Assembly (NCBI GenBank): GCA_050330195.1
Contig: JBHJOB010000066.1
Span: 1 to 29,586 of the forward strand
Origin: JAHQVI01 sp050330195
Lineage (GTDB): Bacteria; Pseudomonadota; Alphaproteobacteria; Rhizobiales; Rhodomicrobiaceae
Length of the DNA stretch: 29,586 bases
Direction of reading: 5' to 3'
This document shows, piece after piece, positions 13,375 through 21,077 of this stretch (position 1 is the first letter of the stretch; every line of letters begins with the position of its first letter). The position numbers were made by a program, and so were the translations under genes. The notes under the pieces were generated by a model that worked only from the letters and a program-made list of their open reading frames with translations, searched no databases and was not told where the DNA came from.

Positions 13375-14232
13375 ATGTTGTGCTGCTGTCGCGCTATCGC
13401 GCTTTTATCACTGGGAGCCATGCTGCTCCCGCTCCCGGCCCGCGCGGATCAGAATTCTGCAATTCATGCTGAAGAAGCCTGGCCGACCGACGTCAGAGCA
13501 GCCTACAGCTTGCGATTCAACGGCATTGAGGTTGGCCGCCTCAAGCTCAAATTCGAGACAACCGCCACATCCTATTCTCTCTCCGGTTCGGCCAAGGTGT
13601 CGGTGCTGTTTGGCGCGTTCAGATTTTCGGGTTCATCAAGCGTGTCCGGCGCCGTGCAACAAGGCCGTCCCACGCCTGAAGCCTATAAATTCCACTGGAA
13701 ACGAAACAAGAAACTCGAAAGAGCGATTGAAATCGCTTTTGAAGACCGGACCGCCAAGGAAATCGCCATCAAGCCCAGACCGAAGGTCAGACCGGACACG
13801 GTGCCGCTGGAACCCGCTCACAAGGTTGGCGCTTTCGATCCCTTGTCGGCGGTCCTGATGCTGACGAAAGCGGATGGCCGTCCTCCTTGCGATCGCCGCG
13901 TCAATATCTTCGATGGCAACCATCGCTACGACATTGTTCTGACGCCAAAGCGTCTTACGCGCCTGCCGCCTTCCTCGGCCGGACGCCGTCCGGAGACCGG
14001 TCATGTCTGCCGGATCGCTTACGAGCCGGTCGCCGGTCATCGAGACAACGATGATACGAAGGCCCACAGATCGAATCGCGACGTGGAGATCGTGTTGCGC
14101 CACATTCCGGGCTCCGAAATGCTCATCCCCTACGCGGTCAATATTCCGACCGAGTGGGGAACCGGCTCCATGGTGGCGGAACGCATCGACGTCATGACGA
14201 CAACTGCCGGGAAAGTTGCCTTCACCAACTGA
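13375..14232 (+). CDS. DUF3108-type exported protein
   Basis: The 285-residue product begins MLCCCRAIALLSLGAMLLPL, a signal peptide with likely cleavage after PARA, which decides the start at 13375 over an in-frame ATG at 13288 that would put 29 polar residues before it. The mature part reads as the DUF3108 family: YSLRFNGIEVGRLKLKFE followed by SYSLSGSAKVSVLFGAFRFS, the central GAFDPLSAVLMLTKADG-like segment typical of the family, and the C-terminal strand IPYAVNIPTEWGTGSMVAE. Such proteins are periplasmic or outer-membrane-associated beta-rich proteins of unknown role in alphaproteobacteria. It stands alone on the plus strand. No ribosome binding site is strong here, so the start has moderate certainty. 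Confidence 0.75.
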   Translation: MLCCCRAIALLSLGAMLLPLPARADQNSAIHAEEAWPTDVRAAYSLRFNGIEVGRLKLKFETTATSYSLSGSAKVSVLFGAFRFSGSSSVSGAVQQGRPTPEAYKFHWKRNKKLERAIEIAFEDRTAKEIAIKPRPKVRPDTVPLEPAHKVGAFDPLSAVLMLTKADGRPPCDRRVNIFDGNHRYDIVLTPKRLTRLPPSSAGRRPETGHVCRIAYEPVAGHRDNDDTKAHRSNRDVEIVLRHIPGSEMLIPYAVNIPTEWGTGSMVAERIDVMTTTAGKVAFTN

Positions 14233-14303
14233 AGGCGCTTCATTGCCGGCGTTGATGAGCGGCGTATGGCGAACCGATGCACGCTATCGGTCGCTGCTTT
14301 TCC

Positions 14304-14374
14304 CGTGGTCAGGAAAGACCACGCGCGCAACAAACCACTGCACACTCACCAAATAGGCAGCGACAACGTGTCGC
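14304..14374. repeat. Two perfect hairpins downstream of the DUF3108 gene
   Basis: CGTGGTC (14304-14310) and GACCACG (14317-14323) form one perfect stem with a six-base loop. GCGACA (14360-14365) and TGTCGC (14369-14374) form another with loop ACG. The first lies about 70 bases past the DUF3108 stop and may end that transcript, though no U-run follows. The second is 120 bases before the DUF2189 start and could be an operator. Confidence 0.35.
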
Positions 14375-14496
14375 GCAGGGCGTATAGTCGCTTCTTGAAT
14401 TTGGTGCTCGGCCTGATGTGATCAGTAGCTGAATTGTGCGCCTTTTCACATCTGGCATGGCGGCCTGTTGATCCTACGAGGCAGGAGGCAAAAATC

Positions 14497-15288
14497 ATGG
14501 CCGATGTGGATTCGGATTTCGATACATTTGCAGTCCCGGGGCAACCAACCATCCGCAAGATCTCGACCGCGGATATCAAGGACGCGCTGGCCAGAGGGTG
14601 GGATGACTTCACAGCCATGCCGACCTTCGCAATCTTTCTGGTCGTCATCTACCCGGTTATCGGTCTCGTGCTCTTCAGCCTGGCTTCAGGGCACGACATG
14701 CTGCCGCTGGTTTTCCCGCTCATGGCCGGGTTCGCCCTGATTGGTCCGTTGGCGGCCGTTGGACTTTACGAATTGAGCCGGCGTCGCGAACTGGGGCAGG
14801 AAACCTCCATGAGCGCGCTGAGTTTCCTGCGCACTCCGGCATTGGGTGGCATTATCGTATTGGGCATTGTGCTATTCGCGATTTTCATCGCCTGGCTCAT
14901 CGCGGCGCAGACCATCTACACCATGATCTTCGGGACTCAGCAGCCGTCATCGCTCTTCGAATTGATCCGGCAGGTGCTGACCACGTCCGAAGGCTGGACA
15001 CTCATCATCGTGGGGTGCGGCGTTGGATTCCTGTTCGCACTGCTTGCGTTCAGCGTCAGCGTTATCTCCTTTCCGATGGTGCTCGACCGACATGTGGGCG
15101 CCACGACAGCGATCGTGACGTCGGTGCAGGCCGTTTTGGCCAACCCGCTAACGATGGCCATATGGGGCCTGATTGTTTCTGGCTCACTACTGATCGGAAG
15201 CTTGCCCTTATTGGTCGGATTGATAGTCGTCCTACCAGTCCTCGGCCATTCCACATGGCACCTCTATCGCAAAACCCTCACCTTTTGA
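14497..15288 (+). CDS. DUF2189 integral membrane protein (first copy)
   Basis: The 263-residue protein has a polar N-terminal leader (about 40 residues) and about six membrane helices. The family's features are visible: DIKDALARGWDDFTAMPTFA as an amphipathic lead-in, LMAGFALIGPLAAVGLYELS with the following RRRELGQ, the SVSVISFPMVLDRHVGATTA loop, and the end VLPVLGHSTWHLYRK. These are the marks of DUF2189, proteins of unknown role in the inner membrane of alpha- and betaproteobacteria. The start follows a good CAGGAGG site at 14497. It lies directly upstream of the cytochrome oxidase operon, with its own hairpin after the stop. A second copy of the family (21078) lies at the other end of that operon. 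Confidence 0.85.
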   Translation: MADVDSDFDTFAVPGQPTIRKISTADIKDALARGWDDFTAMPTFAIFLVVIYPVIGLVLFSLASGHDMLPLVFPLMAGFALIGPLAAVGLYELSRRRELGQETSMSALSFLRTPALGGIIVLGIVLFAIFIAWLIAAQTIYTMIFGTQQPSSLFELIRQVLTTSEGWTLIIVGCGVGFLFALLAFSVSVISFPMVLDRHVGATTAIVTSVQAVLANPLTMAIWGLIVSGSLLIGSLPLLVGLIVVLPVLGHSTWHLYRKTLTF

Positions 15289-15299
15289 CACATCAATCC

Positions 15300-15327
15300 T
15301 CAATACGGCATTCACTTGCCGTATTGA
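15300..15327 (+). terminator. Stem-loop after the first DUF2189 gene
   Basis: TCAATACGGC (15300-15309) and GCCGTATTGA (15318-15327) are exact 10-base inverted repeats with an eight-base loop, 12 bases past the stop codon. The position is right for a terminator, although only a short AT-rich stretch (ATATTG) rather than a U-run follows. It would separate DUF2189 transcription from the oxidase promoter. Confidence 0.5.
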
Positions 15328-15596
15328 ATATTGCGTGATTGAATGGATAGTGTATATTAACTATACGCTTACTTCGCCTTTGCGATATTGCATAGCAAAC
15401 ATAAAGCAAAATTTTATTCATTATGAGCGTATAAAAAGTAATCGATTCATGTGGTTTGATTGATTCTGCCTGCATATTGCATCGCAGCAATAAAAACAAC
15501 TTGGCGCTTTGCTGACTATCAGACAAGAGTGAACGCTCACAAAACGGTCCAGTGCATTCATATTTTGTAGCTCACGCCTATGAGGATGAATTGGCG
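15328..15596 (+). promoter_or_regulatory. AT-rich upstream region of the oxidase operon
   Basis: This 270-base region is strikingly AT-rich against a GC-rich background and carries no convincing gene. It should hold the promoter of the coxMNOP-like operon. Structures seen are the inverted repeat TATTGC (15475-15480) / GCAATA (15487-15492) and recurring ATATTGC words. I looked for an FNR/FixK-type TTGAT-N4-ATCAA box and found none, so oxygen control through that family is not supported. Confidence 0.5.
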
Positions 15597-16445
15597 ATGA
15601 TAGTGGCAATAATATTTCTTCTGGTGGCTGTGGGTTCCGTTCTGTTCCATTTCTTGAGTCCATGGTGGTGGACGCCAATTGCGTCCAACTGGAGTTATAT
15701 TGATCACACGATCATCCTCACCTTCTGGATTACAGGCGTCGTTTTCGTCGGCATCATCCTTTTTATGGCCTATTGCATCTGGAAGTTCCGGGAAGGCTCA
15801 ACGGCCGAATACAAGCCCGAAAACACGAGGCTGGAGGTCTGGCTGACAGTGTTGACGTCCATCGGCGTCGCAGGGATGCTCGCGCCAGGCCTCGCCGTAT
15901 GGGCCGACTTTATCACCGTGCCGGATGACGCCACCGAAGTTGAAGTCGTCGGGCAGCAATGGCAGTGGAGCTACCGTCTGCCTGGCGAGGATGGCGTGCT
16001 CGGAACATCCGACACGAAAAAGGTTACGAGCGACAATCCGCTTGGCGTGAACCTTGACGACCCCGACGGCCAGGATGATGTGCTGATCGCCGGCGGCGAC
16101 CTGCACCTCCTTGTCGACAAGCCGGTCAAGGTTCTGCTGCGGTCGATCGACGTTCTGCACAATTTCTACGTTCCTGAATTCCGCGGCAAGATGGATCTGG
16201 TGCCGGGCACCGTGACCTATTTCTGGTTCACGCCCACGAGAACCGGAACCTACGAGATCCTGTGCGCCGAGCTTTGCGGCGTCGGTCACCACATCATGCG
16301 CGGCACGGTCGTGGTCGACAATGAAGCCGATTATCAGACCTGGCTTCAGGAACAGCAGACTCTCGCGCAATCCGTCGCCAGCATCAAGCGGGACGGGGCG
16401 GGTCACATCGACGTCGCCGGGACGGACGTGGCGCCCGGCAAGTGA
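15597..16445 (+). CDS. coxM: Cytochrome c oxidase subunit II (CoxM/CtaC type)
   Basis: The subunit receives electrons from cytochrome c through the binuclear CuA centre in the inner membrane's periplasmic face. The complete CuA site is visible: H188 in DVLHNFYVP, then ILCAELCGVGHHIM with C223, E225, C227, H231 and M234. The aromatic electron-entry patch is QQWQWSYRLPG (121-130). The 282 residues have three hydrophobic stretches (an extra one at the N-terminus besides the usual two) and no CxxCH, so this is not a caa3-type subunit with a fused cytochrome c. The start at 15597 follows GAGGAT; a GTG at 15552 is an alternative. Next comes subunit I after 57 bases. The gene order II-I-III-III matches coxMNOP of Bradyrhizobium. 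Confidence 0.92.
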   Translation: MIVAIIFLLVAVGSVLFHFLSPWWWTPIASNWSYIDHTIILTFWITGVVFVGIILFMAYCIWKFREGSTAEYKPENTRLEVWLTVLTSIGVAGMLAPGLAVWADFITVPDDATEVEVVGQQWQWSYRLPGEDGVLGTSDTKKVTSDNPLGVNLDDPDGQDDVLIAGGDLHLLVDKPVKVLLRSIDVLHNFYVPEFRGKMDLVPGTVTYFWFTPTRTGTYEILCAELCGVGHHIMRGTVVVDNEADYQTWLQEQQTLAQSVASIKRDGAGHIDVAGTDVAPGK

Positions 16446-16502
16446 ATTCGTGCCGATCATGATCGGTGAGCTGAAAATTAATGCGCAAAGGGATGCGTTC
16501 CG

Positions 16503-18284
16503 ATGGCCAATATCGCACATGACGCAGTCGGCGCGCGTGATGTTCCGCCGGCAGAAGTTGAAGAGCCTGACCTCTATCACGCGAAGAACTGGATAACGAA
16601 ATACGTCTTCAGTCAGGACGCCAAGATTATCGCCATCCAGTATTCCGTTACAGCGATAGCGATCGGCCTGCTGGCGCTGGTTCTGTCATGGCTCATTCGC
16701 CTTCAGCTCGGATTCCCGGAGACCTTCTCCTTCATCTCGCCGGAGGCTTACTACCAGATCATCACCATGCACGGCATGATCATGGTGATCTATCTGCTCA
16801 CGGCGCTTTTCCTGGGCGGATTCGGAAATTACCTCATCCCGCTGATGGTTGGCGCAAGGGACATGGTGTTCCCTTACGTCAACATGCTCAGCTACTGGAT
16901 CTACCTGCTGGCCGTTCTGGTGCTCGTTGCAAGCTATTTCGTCCCCGGCGGGCCCACGGGAGCCGGCTGGACGCTCTATCCACCCCAAGCCATCCTCTCA
17001 GGCACCCCCGGCGCGGATTGGGGCATCATCCTGATGCTGTCCTCGCTCGCCCTGTTCATCGTTGGCTTCACCATGGGCGGCCTGAACTACGTCGTCACTG
17101 TATTGCAGGCGCGCACGAGAGGCATGACGCTGATGCGCATGCCGCTGACGGTCTGGGGCATTTTCACGGCAACCGTCCTGGCGCTTCTGGCATTCCCGGC
17201 ATTGTTCGTCGGCGCTGTGATGATGCTGCTCGACCGCGTGCTCGGCACAAGCTTCTTCATGCCGACGATCGTCGAACTCGGGACCCAGCTCGAATATGGC
17301 GGCGGCAGCCCGATCCTGTTCCAGCATCTGTTCTGGTTCTTCGGACATCCGGAGGTCTATATCGTCGCCCTGCCTGCGTTCGGCATCGTTTCCGACCTTA
17401 TCTCCGTTCACGCCAGAAAGAACATTTTCGGCTATCGCATGATGGTCTGGGCGATCGTTATCATCGGCGGGCTGAGCTTCATCGTCTGGGCGCACCACAT
17501 GTATGTCAGCGGCATGAATCCCTATTTCGGATTCTTCTTCGCCACCACGACGCTGATCATCGCGGTGCCGACAGCCATCAAGGTGTATAACTGGCTGCTC
17601 ACGCTGTGGCGGGGCAACATCCACCTGACCGTGCCCATGCTTTTCGCTCTCGGTTTTATCGTCACATTCGTCAATGGCGGGCTGACCGGGCTGTTCCTCG
17701 GCAATGTGGTCGTGGACGTGCCGCTATCCGACACGATGTTCGTGGTCGCGCATTTCCACATGGTCATGGGCGTTGCGCCAATTCTGGTGATCTTCGGTGC
17801 GATCTATCACTGGTATCCGCTGATGACCGGGCGGATGCTCGACGACATGATGGGCAAATTCCACTTCTGGGTCACGTTCCTGGGAGCCTATCTGATCTAC
17901 TTCCCGATGCATTATCTGGGATTCCTTGGCGTGCCTCGCCGCTATTTCGACCTTGGCGAGACGGCGATATACCCGGCATCGGCCGCGACGTTGAACGCCT
18001 TCATCAGCATCATGGCGCTGCTCGTCGGCTTTGCTCAACTCGTCTTCCTGTTCAACCTCGTCTGGAGCTATTTCAGGGGCAAACCCGCCGGGCGCAACCC
18101 GTGGAAAGCCAATTCGCTCGAATGGCAAACCAAGGATGTCCCGCCCGGTCACGGCAATTTCGGCAAGGAACTGCCCGCCGTCTACCGCTGGCCGTACGAT
18201 TACAGCGTGCCGGGCGCGGAGCGCGACTATATTCCGCAAAATGAGCCCGCGCCGGATGCACAGCCTCAGAAGGCCGGAGCATGA
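16503..18284 (+). CDS. coxN: Cytochrome c oxidase subunit I (CoxN/CtaD type), A1 class
   Basis: The 593-residue, about 12-helix subunit reduces oxygen to water and pumps protons. Metal ligands are present: H90 (heme a) in ITMHG, H282 with Y286 (CuB and its cross-linked tyrosine) in FGHPEVYI, H331 and H332 (CuB) in WAHHMYVSGM, and H417 (heme a3) and H419 (heme a) in VVAHFHMV. Proton paths are intact: N109, D120 and N127 for the D-channel, E284 in GHPEV, which defines class A1, and K360 for the K-channel. The start at 16503 follows AAGGGA. The stop overlaps the next start by ATGA. The tail after the last helix is hydrophilic and Pro-rich (about 60 residues). Confidence 0.95.
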   Translation: MANIAHDAVGARDVPPAEVEEPDLYHAKNWITKYVFSQDAKIIAIQYSVTAIAIGLLALVLSWLIRLQLGFPETFSFISPEAYYQIITMHGMIMVIYLLTALFLGGFGNYLIPLMVGARDMVFPYVNMLSYWIYLLAVLVLVASYFVPGGPTGAGWTLYPPQAILSGTPGADWGIILMLSSLALFIVGFTMGGLNYVVTVLQARTRGMTLMRMPLTVWGIFTATVLALLAFPALFVGAVMMLLDRVLGTSFFMPTIVELGTQLEYGGGSPILFQHLFWFFGHPEVYIVALPAFGIVSDLISVHARKNIFGYRMMVWAIVIIGGLSFIVWAHHMYVSGMNPYFGFFFATTTLIIAVPTAIKVYNWLLTLWRGNIHLTVPMLFALGFIVTFVNGGLTGLFLGNVVVDVPLSDTMFVVAHFHMVMGVAPILVIFGAIYHWYPLMTGRMLDDMMGKFHFWVTFLGAYLIYFPMHYLGFLGVPRRYFDLGETAIYPASAATLNAFISIMALLVGFAQLVFLFNLVWSYFRGKPAGRNPWKANSLEWQTKDVPPGHGNFGKELPAVYRWPYDYSVPGAERDYIPQNEPAPDAQPQKAGA

Positions 18285-18943
18285 GCGTTTTCCGCCATCT
18301 GACAGAGAAACCGTGGCTTGCGCCATCCACTGTGGCAGGATTGGCCCCTGCCGGGGGCGCGGTCCCTTCCCGGCGGGCGCCGGATGTCGGGCTCAATTTT
18401 TTCTTCGCCGTCGTTTCGGTATTGTTCTTCATGCTGATCGTTGCCTATGCGGGGCGGATGGCGTTCGAGGATTGGCGGCCTGCTCCGCCGCCGAGCCTGT
18501 TGTGGCAGAACACCATCGTCCTGATCCTCGCCAGTGTTGCGATGGAGTGGGCGCGTTATTCGGCGGTTCGGGATCGGCTTGACGGCGTGAAGCTTGGCCT
18601 GTTCGCGGGCGGCATTCTCACTGCCGCTTTCATGACCGGGCAGGTGATTGCCTGGCGTGAACTGAACGCAATGACCGCTTTCGACGCCACAAATCCGGCG
18701 GTCGCCTTCTTCTATATGATCACGGGGCTGCACGCAGCGCACATTGCCGGCGGGCTGGTCGCATGGGTCCGGGTGCTCAACCGACTATGGCGCGGCGCGG
18801 AGACCGGGGCGATCCGCCATGGGGTCGAGCTGTGCACGCGTTACTGGCACTTCCTCCTCATTGTCTGGCTCGTGCTTTTTGGGCTGCTGTTTTCCGGGAA
18901 CGACAATCTGAACATTCTGCTGACCATTTGCGGGATCAGGTAG
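18281..18943 (+). CDS. coxO: Cytochrome c oxidase subunit III-like protein (CoxO type)
   Basis: The 220-residue membrane protein is one of two subunit III-like proteins encoded in tandem. It has about five helices: FFFAVVSVLFFMLIVAYAGR, then SLLWQNTIVLILASVAMEWA, one near LGLFAGGILTAAFMTGQVIA, one near AFFYMITGLHAAHIAGGLVA, and the last near FLLIVWLVLFGLLFS. The family marks are GLHAAHIAGG and TRYWHFLLIVWLVLFGLLF, which match the GxHxxHV and YWHFVDxVW motifs of subunit III with isoleucine in place of the usual aspartate/valine neighbours. The start overlaps the stop of subunit I (ATGA), so translation is coupled. Having two such subunits is characteristic of the CoxMNOP oxidase. Confidence 0.88.
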   Translation: MSVFRHLTEKPWLAPSTVAGLAPAGGAVPSRRAPDVGLNFFFAVVSVLFFMLIVAYAGRMAFEDWRPAPPPSLLWQNTIVLILASVAMEWARYSAVRDRLDGVKLGLFAGGILTAAFMTGQVIAWRELNAMTAFDATNPAVAFFYMITGLHAAHIAGGLVAWVRVLNRLWRGAETGAIRHGVELCTRYWHFLLIVWLVLFGLLFSGNDNLNILLTICGIR

Positions 18944-18958
18944 ACAGGATCAAAGACC

Positions 18959-19681
18959 ATGCAAGACACCGTATTGGCCAAGGACGGAACGGTGATAGCC
19001 CGGCCGGATGGAATGAAAGGCCTCGTCTCCGACTGGAGCTCCGACCAGCGGGCTTTCAAGAACGTGTCCTGGGGCAAGTCCATGATGTGGATCTTCCTCC
19101 TCAGCGATACGTTCATCTTCTCGTGCTTCCTGCTCTCCTACATGACGGTCCGCATGTCGACGACCGTTCCCTGGCCCAATGCGAGCGAGGTGTTCGCGCT
19201 GCATGTCGGAGGCGTGGAATTCCCGCTCCTCCTAATCGCCATCATGACGTTCGTGCTGATCACCTCAAGCGGCACCATGGCCATGGCCGTCAATTACGGC
19301 TACCGCCGCGACCGCAAGAAAACCGCGATCCTGCTGCTGGTGACAGCGTTGCTCGGCATGGCATTCGTCGGCATGCAGGCTTTCGAGTGGACCAAGCTGA
19401 TCTCCGAAGGCGTCCGTCCGTGGGGCAATCCGTGGGGCGCGCCGCAATTCGGCTCCACCTTCTTCATGATCACCGGCTTCCACGGCTTCCACGTCTCGGT
19501 CGGCGTGCTGTTCCTGCTCATTGTCGCCAGAAAGGTCTGGCGCGGCGATTACGACACCGGACAGCGAGGCTTCTTCACCAGCCGCAGGGGCAATTACGAG
19601 CATGTCGAGACGATGGGCCTGTACTGGCACTTCGTCGATCTGGTCTGGGTCTTTATCTTCGCATTTTTCTATCTCTGGTAG
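18959..19681 (+). CDS. coxP: Cytochrome c oxidase subunit III (CoxP type)
   Basis: The 240-residue membrane protein is the second subunit III. It has about five helices and the full family motifs: FGSTFFMITGFHGFHVSVGV (the GFHGxHV region), then TMGLYWHFVDLVWVFIF at the C-terminus with the conserved HFVDLVW, and MQAFEWTKL in the middle. A polar N-terminal stretch of about 35 residues precedes the first helix, and the first part FLLSDTFIFSCFLLSYMTVR resembles quinol-oxidase-type subunit III as well. Subunit III supports sustained turnover of subunit I, partly through lipid and oxygen supply. It follows coxO by 15 bases with an AGGATCAAAG site, and its stop overlaps the ribosome binding site of the next gene. 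Confidence 0.9.
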   Translation: MQDTVLAKDGTVIARPDGMKGLVSDWSSDQRAFKNVSWGKSMMWIFLLSDTFIFSCFLLSYMTVRMSTTVPWPNASEVFALHVGGVEFPLLLIAIMTFVLITSSGTMAMAVNYGYRRDRKKTAILLLVTALLGMAFVGMQAFEWTKLISEGVRPWGNPWGAPQFGSTFFMITGFHGFHVSVGVLFLLIVARKVWRGDYDTGQRGFFTSRRGNYEHVETMGLYWHFVDLVWVFIFAFFYLW

Positions 19682-19690
19682 GGGGTCGAC

Positions 19691-20026
19691 ATGGCGCAGG
19701 TGACAGCAAACGTTGAGGGACAGCAACACCCTATCAAGCTCTATCTTGTGGTCTGGGGCTGGCTGTTCGTGCTCAGCACATTTTCCTATCTCGTCGATTA
19801 CTACCAGTTGCAGGGCAATCTGCGATGGTCGCTGATCCTGCTGTTCATGACGTTGAAGGCGGGCCTGATCGTTGCGGTGTTCATGCACATGGCATGGGAG
19901 CGGTTGGCCATCATTTATGCCATCCTGCTGCCGCCACTGCTGGTCCTGGTCTTCGTCGGCATCATGGTGTTCGAGTCCGAATATACGCTTTTCAGCCGGA
20001 TAGTCTTCTTCGGCGGCGGGGCGTGA
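19691..20026 (+). CDS. Prokaryotic cytochrome c oxidase subunit IV-like protein
   Basis: The 111-residue protein has three membrane helices and resembles the small subunit IV (CyoD/CoxD-like, COX4_pro) of bacterial heme-copper oxidases. Typical features are the HPIKLYLVVWGWLFVLSTFS start, the central WSLILLFMTLKAGLIVAVFM followed by HM (the family's K-x-x-x-VxxFFMHL-like segment) and an aliphatic last helix near LLPPLLVLVFVGIMVF. Its role is to help assemble or stabilise the CuB/heme centre of subunit I. The ribosome binding site is very strong (AGGGGG just before GTCGAC), and the coding end overlaps a possible GTG start for ctaB (GTGA at 20023). Confidence 0.85.
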   Translation: MAQVTANVEGQQHPIKLYLVVWGWLFVLSTFSYLVDYYQLQGNLRWSLILLFMTLKAGLIVAVFMHMAWERLAIIYAILLPPLLVLVFVGIMVFESEYTLFSRIVFFGGGA

Positions 20027-20067
20027 GCGCCGTCGCCGGATTGCTCAGCGGGGGGAGGAACAGGCTG

Positions 20068-20934
20068 ATGAGCGGTACGTTGAAAAAGCTTACCGATGTA
20101 TTCAAACTGCGCATTGGCGGGGCGATCACGCTGTGCGCCATCGCGGGAATGGCGGTCACGCCCGGCGCATCGCTGCCCTTCTGGAAGATCGTGATTCTCG
20201 GCCTCGCGGTCTTTCTGGCGTCAGCCAGCGCCGGCGCGTTCAATCAATATGCCGAGCGCGATCTCGACGCACGGATGGTTCGGACGGCCAACCGCCCCTT
20301 CGTCACCGGCGCTTTCGGGACCGGCTGGCAATGGCCCGCCGCCATAGCCCTGCTTCTGGGATTGTCAGTCGGCGGAGCCGCGTGGATACTCAATCCGCAT
20401 GTGGCGCTCTACGTCTTTCTGGGCGCGTTTGTCTACGGTGTCGTCTACACGATCTGGCTGAAGCAGCGCAGCGCCTTGAACATCGTGATCGGCGGGCTGG
20501 CCGGGTCGTTCGCCGTGCTCGCCGGAGCCGCTGCGATCACCCCCGATCTCGCGCCGGCTTCGATCATTCTCGCCCTTGTCCTGTTTCTGTGGACGCCGCC
20601 CCATTTCTGGAGCCTGGCGATGGTCCTCCATAAGGATTACGCCGCGGCGCGCGTGCCCATGCTGCCCGTGGTCGTCGGAGACGCAGCGGCTGCGAGGATC
20701 ATCCTCGCTCACACCATTGCCGTTGTCGGGCTTTCGCTGCTGCCGGCCGCCTTCGGCATGGGGCCCATCTACCTCGCCGGCGCGGTCATCGGCGGGGCGA
20801 TTTTCCTGAAGCGCAGCTTCGAACTCGTTCACGATCCGGGACCAAAAGCGGCGTCGCGCAATTTCAAGGCGTCCCTGCTGCAACTCGGTCTGCTGCTAGG
20901 GGCGGCTATCGTCGATGGCGCGATAAACCTGTAA
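20068..20934 (+). CDS. ctaB: Heme O synthase (protoheme IX farnesyltransferase), divergent
   Basis: The 288-residue UbiA-type prenyltransferase adds farnesyl to heme b, the first step to the heme a used by the oxidase encoded just upstream. About seven to nine helices are seen. The first Asp-rich motif reads NQYAERDLDARMVRTANRP (59-77): the family pattern N-x3-D-x3-D carries E63 at the second position, and R-T-x-x-R-P is kept. The second region is YTIWLKQRSALNIVIGGLAG, but the usual paired prolines after AGA are replaced (A149-V150). The end motif PHFWSLAMVLHKDYAAARVP is normal. The start at 20068 follows a perfect GGAGGAACAGG; a GTG at 20023 overlapping the previous stop is possible. It completes the oxidase operon. 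Confidence 0.87.
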   Translation: MSGTLKKLTDVFKLRIGGAITLCAIAGMAVTPGASLPFWKIVILGLAVFLASASAGAFNQYAERDLDARMVRTANRPFVTGAFGTGWQWPAAIALLLGLSVGGAAWILNPHVALYVFLGAFVYGVVYTIWLKQRSALNIVIGGLAGSFAVLAGAAAITPDLAPASIILALVLFLWTPPHFWSLAMVLHKDYAAARVPMLPVVVGDAAAARIILAHTIAVVGLSLLPAAFGMGPIYLAGAVIGGAIFLKRSFELVHDPGPKAASRNFKASLLQLGLLLGAAIVDGAINL

Positions 20935-21008
20935 GCGTCAGGGAACGATTTCGACGCGGCTCCTGCGGGCAGCGAGCATGTCGCAATCATGAGTTCCGCA
21001 AACAGATA

Positions 21009-21033
21009 TACCCAGCCAACTGACGGTTGGGTA
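21009..21033. terminator. Stem-loop after ctaB
   Basis: TACCCAGCC (21009-21017) and GGTTGGGTA (21025-21033) form a nine-pair stem with one G-T pair and a seven-base loop. It sits 75 bases past the ctaB stop and 45 bases before the second DUF2189 gene. With no U-run it may end the oxidase transcript partially, or act as an operator for the DUF2189 gene. Confidence 0.35.
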
Positions 21034-21077
21034 TGTCGACACTTCCCTCGCGCCTTCACCTGCGAGATAATCCAGAC

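Noticed and set aside
15328..15596. Possible FNR/FixK box upstream of the oxidase (TTGATTGATT near 15457)
   Set aside because: The second half-site ATCAA is not at the required four-base spacing, so the match is only a half-site.
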